This document shows positions 57,837 to 64,000 of a stretch of 64,000 nt of DNA, in pieces. The stretch spans positions 19,416,144-19,480,143 of the forward strand of contig OZ026608.1 in assembly GCA_964020085.1 (NCBI GenBank). The letters run 5' to 3'. Below the pieces are notes generated by a model. That model worked only from the letters and a program-made list of their open reading frames with translations. It ran no database searches and was not told the origin of the DNA. Numbering within the stretch: position 1 is the stretch's first letter; each line of letters starts with the position of its first letter. The position numbers were made by a program, and so were the translations under genes. Origin of the DNA: Micromussa lordhowensis. Lineage: Eukaryota; Cnidaria; Anthozoa; Scleractinia; Lobophylliidae.

Positions 57837-59902
57837 ACAAGGTAAATGTACACTCTGTACCTTTGTTACAGGCAGGTGGTTTATCTGGGAATTTACCCAA
57901 ATGGAGGGAGTTTACTAGTGATCCATGGATCTTACAAACTGTCTCAGGTTATCACCTTGAGTTTGAAACAACCCCTCATCAAGTAAATCTGCCTAAGTTT
58001 CCTAAATTTACTAAAAGGGAAACTGCTTTGATTGAGTCAGAGATTAAAAAGCTAATTTCCAAGGGTGCTGTGACTGAAGTGTCTCCTTGTGATGATGAAT
58101 TCATTTCTATAGTCTTTTTGGTTCCCAAGAAGACCGGGGATTTTCGGCCAGTTATAAACCTTAAGCCTTTAAATCAATTTGTCGAAAAGATTCATTTTAA
58201 GATGGATAATATCCACATGGCCTTGAATTGTATTTCCCCTGGGGACTTCATGGTCTCTATTGACCTTAAGAATGCTTATTTCAGTGTACCGATTTTCCAG
58301 CCCCATCGTAAATACTTACGTTTTCTGTGGAATTTCAAGCGTTATGAGTTTACTTGCTTACCTTTTGGGTACAGTCTTGCACCCAGGGTTTTCACTAAGA
58401 TTTTTAAGCCTATTGTGGCTTATTTTAGGTTTCTTGGCTTCAGGGTTATTATTTTCATTGACGATCTCATACTTATTGCAAGCTCTTATGATGAGTGTTT
58501 ACAGCAACTTGAGGTCTTAAAACAAACTCTTTGTGAGTTAGGCTTTACTGTCAATGTTGAGAAATCTCAGCTAGTTCCTGTCAATGAGATCCTTTATTTG
58601 GGTTTCATAATAAATTCCCTCGCAATGAGATTGCAGTTGCCAGTTGTTAAGTTGGAGAAAATAGTCTCCGCCTGTAAAGCCCTTTTAGCTAAGCATCGAC
58701 CTAGTGTTAGGGATGTTGCTAAAGTAACTGGGCTGTTAGTTTCTGCACTCCCAGCTGTGAATTATCTAGAGATGCATTACCGTTCCTTAGAGTTATGCAA
58801 GACCCAGACCTTGTCCGGAAGCCTTGATTATGACAAGACACTTTCTTTAAGCTCTCAAGCTCGTTCTGATTTACAATGGGTCATTGAGAATATTACACAG
58901 TGCAATGGTAGACTTTTTCAGGTTCCAAAAATTGATATTTACATCCAGAGTGATGCAAGTTTGATTGGTTGGGGAGCCGTGAGTGGTAGTCTGTCTGCAT
59001 CTGGCAGATGGTCTCAAAGTGAATCCGAACATCATATCAATTACCTGGAACTTCTAGCATCATTTCATGCTCTCCAGTGTTTTGTGTCTAACTTGAGGTC
59101 CATTCATGTTAGACTTGCAGTTGACAACTCCACTGCAGTAGCCTATATTAATAATATGGGGGGTGTACGATCCCCCTTATTAGATTCATTGTCCAGAAGT
59201 ATTTGGGAATGGTGCAAGTTGAGGGATATTTTCATTTCTGCTCAGCACATCCCAGGGAAGGTTAATATTCAGGCCGATACCTTATCCAGGGAAATCTCCT
59301 CTAATTTGGAGTGGTCCTTAAATGGTGAGGTTTTTCAGGACATTACTTCTCAAACCTTTATTCCTGAGATTGACCTCTTTGCATCTAGGCTTAATGCCAA
59401 AGCTGCAAAGTTTGTCTCCTGGCACCCACAGCCAGGTGCAGTGGCTATAGACGCCTTTTCTTTGAGCTGGGCTAATATGAATTGCTATGCCTTTCCTCCT
59501 TTTAGTTTGCTACCTCGAGTACTGGCCAAGATTCGCCACGACAAAGCAGTAGTCTTGTTAATTGCACCAGTGTGGCCTACCCAGAGTTGGTATCCACTTC
59601 TGCTACAGTTGTCAACAGTTCAGCCAATCTTGTTGCCTCGTCTGGACAATCTCTTGAGTCTCCCTCACAACCAAGAACAGCACCCGCTGAGACACAAACT
59701 CAACTTAGCCGCTTGGACGTTATCAGGAAAACTCTGTCAAACAAGGGATTTTCAAAGCAAGCAATTGACATCATCTGTGCGTCCTGGACAGCAGGCACTG
59801 AGAAACAGTACAAGGGAGTGTGGGACAAGTGGTCTAGCTGGTGTCGTAAACGGCAAATTGATTTACTTCAAGCTTCTGTCATCCAGGTTGTGGAGTTCTT
59901 AA
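57722..59902 (+). CDS. DIRS reverse transcriptase / RNase H
   Basis: The frame is open from 57722 (after a TAG) to 59902. Its first possible start is a TTG at 57863 and there is no early ATG, so it is probably made as a gag fusion. Numbering from 57863: RT motifs at residues 95-125 (GDFRPVINLKPLN), 133-155 (DFMVSIDLKNAYFSVPI), 170-180 (TCLPFGYSLAPRVF) and the catalytic IDD at 199-201. RNase H has D364 (QSDASLIGWGA), E396 (NYLELLASF), D421 (AVDNSTAVAYINNMGG) and D472 (KVNIQADTLSR). It ends in the conserved DIRS extension (DLFASRLN, APVWPTQSWYP). No methyltransferase domain was seen. Confidence 0.92.
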   Translation, partial: KVHFFRLPRSWKLLSRPAPSRRTISSNNQHQTTEGQSVNKVNVHSVPLLQAGGLSGNLPKWREFTSDPWILQTVSGYHLEFETTPHQVNLPKFPKFTKRETALIESEIKKLISKGAVTEVSPCDDEFISIVFLVPKKTGDFRPVINLKPLNQFVEKIHFKMDNIHMALNCISPGDFMVSIDLKNAYFSVPIFQPHRKYLRFLWNFKRYEFTCLPFGYSLAPRVFTKIFKPIVAYFRFLGFRVIIFIDDLILIASSYDECLQQLEVLKQTLCELGFTVNVEKSQLVPVNEILYLGFIINSLAMRLQLPVVKLEKIVSACKALLAKHRPSVRDVAKVTGLLVSALPAVNYLEMHYRSLELCKTQTLSGSLDYDKTLSLSSQARSDLQWVIENITQCNGRLFQVPKIDIYIQSDASLIGWGAVSGSLSASGRWSQSESEHHINYLELLASFHALQCFVSNLRSIHVRLAVDNSTAVAYINNMGGVRSPLLDSLSRSIWEWCKLRDIFISAQHIPGKVNIQADTLSREISSNLEWSLNGEVFQDITSQTFIPEIDLFASRLNAKAAKFVSWHPQPGAVAIDAFSLSWANMNCYAFPPFSLLPRVLAKIRHDKAVVLLIAPVWPTQSWYPLLLQLSTVQPILLPRLDNLLSLPHNQEQHPLRHKLNLAAWTLSGKLCQTRDFQSKQLTSSVRPGQQALRNSTRECGTSGLAGVVNGKLIYFKLLSSRLWSS
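57731..57771 (+). promoter_or_regulatory. Candidate -1 ribosomal frameshift signal in gag/pol overlap
   Basis: In the gag frame the codons are ACT TTT TTA GGC, so T TTT TTA (57731-57737) is a canonical X XXY YYZ slippery heptamer. Slipping back one base leads exactly into the RT frame, which is open from 57722. A 9-nt spacer (57738-57746) precedes a hairpin: GGTCGTGGAAG (57747-57757) pairs with CTTTCACGACC (57761-57771), 11 pairs with one G-U and a 3-nt loop. Confidence 0.72.
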
Positions 59903-60654
59903 CTGATTGTTATCGTGGAGGCAAAGGATACAGTACCATTAACACTTACCGTTCTGCACTATCTACAACACTTTGTTCCATGAATGATGATCGAGATTCT
60001 CTTGGTTCACATCCTTTAATAGCGAGATTACTCAAAGGAGTTTACGTTCTCAGACCACCTACTCCAAGGTACTCTTCCACATGGGATGTTTCTAAAGTTA
60101 CAGACTATTTAAAGACTCTATGTGAGCTAAGTTTAAAGTCGTTAACTCTTAAGACTGTCATGCTGTGTGCATTAGCCTCTGCACAGAGACAGCAGACATT
60201 ATCTGCCTTAGACCTAAATTTCAAGAAGGAATCTCGAGATTCAATTAGCTTTGTTGTGACTGATCGGTTAAAGACTTCCAGGCCAGGGAAGTCTACTGAG
60301 GTTACCTTTTCTTCCTCAGGTTGTGCTTCAATTTGCCCGTTTGCGGCGTTAAAGGAGTATATTTGTCGCTCTGAAACACTTAGGTCTCGTAGTGGACAGT
60401 TTGTTTCTAAATTGTTTTTGTCCTTCATTAGGCCATACAATCCAGTGTCCCCTAGGACAATAGCTAGGTGGATCGTGTCAGTGTTACAGTCCGCAGGGAT
60501 TGACACTTCGAAGTTTAAAGCACACAGTGTAAGGGGGGCTGCCACATCTCATGCGTATGTCACAGGCACCCCAGTTGCAGATATCCTTAAGATGGCAGAT
60601 TGGTCTAGTGAGCATGTTTTTCGCAGACATTATTTGAGGGACGTCCTACAGTAG
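59572..60654 (+). CDS. DIRS tyrosine recombinase
   Basis: Frame of 360 codons starting at a GTG (59572), overlapping the RT/RNase H frame by about 330 bp in its -1 frame. There is no ATG before the catalytic domain; homology-like sequence starts about residue 48 (LDVIRKTLSNKGFSKQ). The family catalytic residues are all present: Arg about 205 (ASAQRQQTL), His318-x2-Arg321 (KAHSVRG), Trp344 (ADWSSEHVF) and the nucleophile Tyr354 (HYLRD). It would integrate the circular cDNA without target duplication, in place of a DDE integrase. How it is translated is unclear; no slippery heptamer was found in this second overlap. Confidence 0.92.
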   Translation: MAYPELVSTSATVVNSSANLVASSGQSLESPSQPRTAPAETQTQLSRLDVIRKTLSNKGFSKQAIDIICASWTAGTEKQYKGVWDKWSSWCRKRQIDLLQASVIQVVEFLTDCYRGGKGYSTINTYRSALSTTLCSMNDDRDSLGSHPLIARLLKGVYVLRPPTPRYSSTWDVSKVTDYLKTLCELSLKSLTLKTVMLCALASAQRQQTLSALDLNFKKESRDSISFVVTDRLKTSRPGKSTEVTFSSSGCASICPFAALKEYICRSETLRSRSGQFVSKLFLSFIRPYNPVSPRTIARWIVSVLQSAGIDTSKFKAHSVRGAATSHAYVTGTPVADILKMADWSSEHVFRRHYLRDVLQ

Positions 60655-60735
60655 GTCTAGGCCTTTGTCTTAATAAATTCCTTATTTTGCTGTATATGGA
60701 ATTGCTTAGTGTTTAGGCCGCGGTTCTTTGAAATC

Positions 60736-60853
60736 GCATAATTATCCCATAATGCGGAGCATATCGGAAGAGAAATGAAAATTAGACGAGAGGTACTTAC
60801 CTTGAAGTGTAATTGAAGTTCTCTTAAGATATGTGGAGCATTATGGGATAATG
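60736..60853. repeat. Internal complementary region of DIRS element
   Basis: The first part (60736-60773) is the complement of the left end. The second part (60774-60853) is the complement of the right end, with one mismatch near 60807. The two meet at GGAAGAGAAATGAAAATT, the complement of right end joined to left end, so it fixes the element's exact termini. Confidence 0.88.
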
Positions 60854-60941
60854 CTTCCCATCCCTGTCTCTTTTTACTTTTCGACGTTCCCACCCTTGGT
60901 GCTCTTGAGGACCTTGGCCTAAATCATATTTGCCCTCCAGG

Positions 60942-61010
60942 AAGAACTGGTTATCACGCCGCCTCCTGGGGTTTATATCACTGCTGATTTGCATTTGAAT
61001 AACTTTTTTC

Positions 61011-61042
<32 letters not shown>

Positions 61043-61130
61043 TGTATGCATAATTATCCCATAATGCTCCACATATCTTAAGAGAACTTCAATTACATTT
61101 CAAGGTAAGTACCTCTCGTCTAATTTTCAT
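60942..61130 (-). repeat. Right inverted terminal repeat of DIRS element
   Basis: The inner 126 bp mirror the left repeat. The outer 63 bp end CTAATTTTCAT and are specific to this side. Confidence 0.9.
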
Positions 61131-62750
61131 TAGCAAACCACGACGGCGACGGCAACGAGAACGTCGCCAAACAAAAGGTTTAATGAGCAAAACAATGGTT
61201 CTCAGTGCACGTGCATTTTGAATGTTTGTCCATTTCTTTGCCGTCCTCAGCAAAACAACAACGTGAAATGACAAAGTCGTACGTATTTTGGAGAACGTGT
61301 ACCGTAATGGCTAATTTTTCGTGTCTTCCTTTGGAATTGAACGCTGTCAATACATATTTAGCCTGAGCAGGTTTTTAGACCGATACGCGAACTGAACAGA
61401 TCTAGACAGTTGCGACATTCGAAGGTAAAATACTAATACTTTTTTACAAGGCGTCGTCCTCGGCGTCGCCGTCCTCATTGCTAAAACTCCCTACTAGTAT
61501 TTTCACCGAAGAAGAGCAAGCGACGACTGGTAGAATCATTCACGAAAGAATTAGTCACGGTAAGCAGCGACATAACATCCGAAGCGGAAGATACAGTTTC
61601 TCTCAAAACAGCTGAAATCGTAAAAACCGAATCACAAGATTCATGCGAGTTATTACGATTCCAGTTGTTACAAGCTCAAGAGAAAACTGCGCGGTTACAT
61701 GAGGAAATATTAATTTCAAAAGAGAAACTAGGAAATACAAAAGCCCAATTGAGAAATGCCCAGGCAGAAATTAAGCGTCAACTCGAGGAGAACGGAGAAT
61801 TAAGGTCACGCATGTTTTGTATAGATAATCTGTCTGGAGATGAATCTATTTCGTTTTACACTGGGTTTTCAAACTTGCAGACATTCCAGGCCTCGCTGGT
61901 ATACTTAAACCAAGAGGAAAACGGACAAAACATCTGCTGTTTGACCGACAAAAAGGTCCAGGCACATCATTACGATGGGGAAAATCAGAAAAACAAACCA
62001 GGGCGAAAGAGAACTCTGAAACCAGAAGATGATTTTTTTTTAAGGTGCCGATTGCGACAAGAGTTTAATGAGGCATATTTGGCATTTTTATTTGGCATCT
62101 CCCAGGCAACAGTCAACAGGATTTTTGTTTCCTGGATCAACTTTATGTATCTTTTGTTTTGGCACTATAAATATTTGGTCCAACCGAGAGGAAGTTGATA
62201 AATCTATGCCTGAAGATTTCAAGTCTAAATATCCCAAGACACGAGTTATCCTTGACTGTACAGAGATAAAATGCCAAATGCCAGGCAGCCTGCTCCTGAA
62301 CAGCGGATTATTCAGTTCCTGCAAGAATCACACCACTCTGAGAGGGCTTATTGGAATAGCCCCTTCAGGAGCAATAACATTCATAAGTGAGCTTTACGCT
62401 GGCAGCATCTCGGACAGAGAGATTGTTGAAAGGAGTGGCATCCTAGACTTACCGTTTAATGAGGGTGACGACGAAATGGCCGACAAAGGTTTCACAATCG
62501 AGGACCTACTCCCTCTGGGAGTCTCTTTGAATATTCCCCCATTTCTTGGGCAATCTCAGCAAATACCAGCCGAAGATGTGGTTAAAACACAAGTGATTGC
62601 TTCCTTACGAATCTATGTAGAGAGAGCTATTAATAAAAATTAAAAATTTCCACATTTGGGACAGAATAACACAGTTAACTTCTATTCCTCTAGTTAACCA
62701 AATGTGCACGGTCTGTAGTTTCTTATGTAACGTTCAGGATCCCATTTTAT

Positions 62751-63121
62751 CTAGATAATAATCTGAGGGCTCACGACATAATCACAAACACTGGCTACTC
62801 CAAGTTAAAGTTTTTCATTGTTTTTTTTAGTCTCTGAACAATCTTGTTGCAGTTACAAACAATAATATGACTAAATATCAGTTGTATCAGTTGCCCTTTT
62901 CTTGTCTACATTAAATAATTATTACTTCCTGTTGATTGTATAGGCTCGTGTTAAACATATAAAGGTTTTGTTAGCATAACAACATCATTAGCAACAACAT
63001 TATTTTTGTCAACTGACATATACGCCTGTGGTTTGATGGATGGGGGATCTATGCTCGTGAAACCCCAAGAAGAAACCTCCATCAAGCCCAATATATGCAT
63101 AAGTGTACATAACATTGGGAC
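62751..63121. other. Spacer between convergent ISL2EU genes, copy 3
   Basis: Non-coding mirror of 11645-12004. Confidence 0.6.
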
Positions 63122-63694
63122 TTACAAGGCTTCAAGAATGGCAAAATCAATGAAATGTTCATAATAGTACAAAAGTAGCTTGCCTTCCAGTTCATGCTAG
63201 TACTGGGGATCAAAGGGAATTTTTTCTAATTGACATTCCCTTCTTGGTGTACACCACAAAATCACACCACTTGGTACCCGTAACTCCCATTTGACCTTGT
63301 ACCTGTGCATAATAGGGATGGGTAATTTTCAGTTTACACTGTCCATCAACGTTTTCACAACAGAAGTTGCTGTCTGAGCAAGCATCTAGTGGCGTTACAA
63401 GAAACTTCGTCTCAGGACATTTTACTTCGAGTAATCCAAAGGGTTCTGTGCAACCTGGATCGATTACTTTCCCGTCAGGCGTACAGGCCAGGGTTTGTTC
63501 TTTTTGGGACACAACAAGGCCACATTTATAAATGTCAACTGAAATTGATCTATTGTTCATATGCTTCATGTAGGCATGTCTTGCTTCTGGCTCGTACTTA
63601 ATCCCGTGGCTTGTATGCCTTGAAGTGAAAGCTTTGGGATGTGTAAGAGTGTTAGCAAAATTTTGATGGTTTCTTATCGGTGAGAACTTTTAAG
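63122..63694 (-). pseudogene. YqaJ-like exonuclease of ISL2EU copy 3, frameshifted
   Basis: Minus strand. Same protein as at 11075-11644: GIKYEPEA, LACTPDG, FGLLEVKCP and HPYYAQVQGQ are all kept. After VQGQ a small deletion shifts the frame (MGVTGTKW in place of IWELRVPSG), and it ends at 63210. The true C-terminal codons remain out of frame down to 63122. Confidence 0.78.
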
Positions 63695-64000
63695 TAAAAA
63701 TTTGAAGCTGTAAACCTGAATCGACGTTGGGATCTCCACAGCTCATTACTGGCTTGATCTCTTGTGGCGCCCTCTAAAGCTTTCACAAACCGTATGCGCA
63801 AAAGTGATATAACCAATTAAGGTTGCTGAACACAATTTTCGATACCTGTGTTTCATTCACCTTTTTCTCTAAAACCCTTGATCCTTTGGTCGCTAAAAAA
63901 TGGCAACAAACAAAGAAATAACAAATACTTTAATTCACATTTCCTTATTACATGACAGAAAAAAAGATATTTATATGGCTGGCAGAAAGCAAGGTAACAA
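63695..64000. other. ISL2EU subterminal sequence, runs off the window
   Basis: Mirror of about 10835-11074 with a unique stretch near 63900-63975. No gene. The element end is not reached. Confidence 0.55.

Larger units (their letters stand above)
56404..61130 (+). mobile_element. Complete DIRS-type tyrosine-recombinase retrotransposon
   Basis: About 4.73 kb with three overlapping ORFs (gag-like; RT/RNase H; tyrosine recombinase). Inverted terminal repeats share 126 identical bp (56423-56548 and 60942-61067). An internal complementary region (60736-60853) matches the complement of both outer ends joined together. That geometry defines the DIRS group and separates it from Ngaro, which has split direct repeats, and from Crypton. 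No disabling stop was seen in any ORF, so the copy may be young. Confidence 0.92.
56395..61495. mobile_element. MITE with AGTAGGGAGTT ends, host of the DIRS element
   Basis: Left end AGTAGGGAGTT at 56395-56405; right end AAACTCCCTACT at 61484-61495. After removing the DIRS element, the left interior continues at 61131 as TAGCAAACCACGACGGCGAC. This matches the complement of the right interior (TTTTAGCAATGAGGACGGCG), so the inverted ends extend about 30 bp. Own length about 375 bp, no ORF. Confidence 0.75.
56069..62750 (+). pseudogene. THAP-domain DDE transposase (ISL2EU), copy 3, split
   Basis: Part 1 (56069-56394) is an intact THAP domain: CCVPLCNQRG, FFNFPKD, AQWLQEIRRD, VCSLHF. Coding resumes at 61496 with VFSPKKSKRRL-like sequence, the coiled-coil stretch (61665 on), GRKRTLKPEDDFFL, the helix-turn-helix-like FGISQATVNRIFVSW, and the catalytic core (VILDCTE, SISDREIVE, IYVERAINK). 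Besides the 5.1 kb nest it has 1-bp insertions near 62153 and near 62636 that break the frame. The C-terminal part is best conserved among the three copies. Confidence 0.85.
55880..64000. mobile_element. ISL2EU-type transposon, copy 3, with nested insertions
   Basis: Inverted relative to copy 1. THAP-DDE gene on plus, YqaJ gene on minus, again convergent. It is interrupted from 56395 to 61495 by a MITE that itself holds a DIRS element. Its far end runs past the window. Confidence 0.75.

Noticed and set aside
60105..60545. Minus-strand ORF opposite the tyrosine recombinase
   Set aside because: Antisense shadow of a gene with all catalytic residues on plus.
56404..61130. Ngaro- or Crypton-type element
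   Set aside because: Inverted terminal repeats plus an internal complementary region and an RT/RNase H gene define the DIRS group.

Overview
The window is eukaryotic. It is AT-rich, mostly non-coding, has splice-like signals, and is packed with transposable elements. The mix (a lineage-specific C2H2 zinc-finger cluster, an ISL2EU-type DNA transposon with THAP and YqaJ proteins, a DIRS-type tyrosine-recombinase retrotransposon, microsatellite-tailed non-LTR fragments, a tRNA-derived SINE and many MITEs) fits an invertebrate metazoan. An anthozoan such as a stony coral or sea anemone is my best guess, but this is inference and nothing in the sequence names the species.

The framework is a segmental array of six related units, each built around one zinc-finger (ZNF) locus. 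Units 1 to 5 carry the ZNF on the minus strand: ZNF1 3057-4942, ZNF2 14946-16694, ZNF3 25052-26298, ZNF4 29979-34991 and ZNF5 42830-44414. Unit 6 is inverted (ZNF6, 50682-54702, plus). Units 5 and 6 form a head-to-head palindrome around a 200-N gap (47280-47479). Each ZNF coding exon starts just after a conserved splice acceptor. Where the unit is complete, a candidate non-coding first exon with a GTAAGAG donor lies 4 to 5 kb upstream (9151, 21234, 39884). A degraded ABCC-type transporter fragment lies just beyond it. Only ZNF2 is an uninterrupted ORF. ZNF1, 3 and 4 are broken by a retroposon, a small indel and a 3.1 kb TIR element respectively. ZNF5 and ZNF6 share one 4-bp insertion that shifts frame before the last four fingers. 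ZNF6 has expanded to 41 in-frame fingers, against 12 in its mirror ZNF5.

Between units lie copies of an ISL2EU-type transposon (10.76-13.76 kb, 27.43-28.79 kb, and 55.88 kb to the window end). The third copy holds a nest: a MITE is inserted in the THAP gene, and a complete 4.7 kb DIRS element (gag-like, RT/RNase H, tyrosine recombinase, inverted terminal repeats, internal complementary region) sits inside the MITE. The gag/pol overlap of this DIRS element has a textbook -1 frameshift arrangement: U UUU UUA, a 9-nt spacer, then an 11-bp hairpin. To me this is the most informative functional signal in the window.

All coordinates of repeat boundaries come from comparing paralogous copies by eye and may be off by a few bases.
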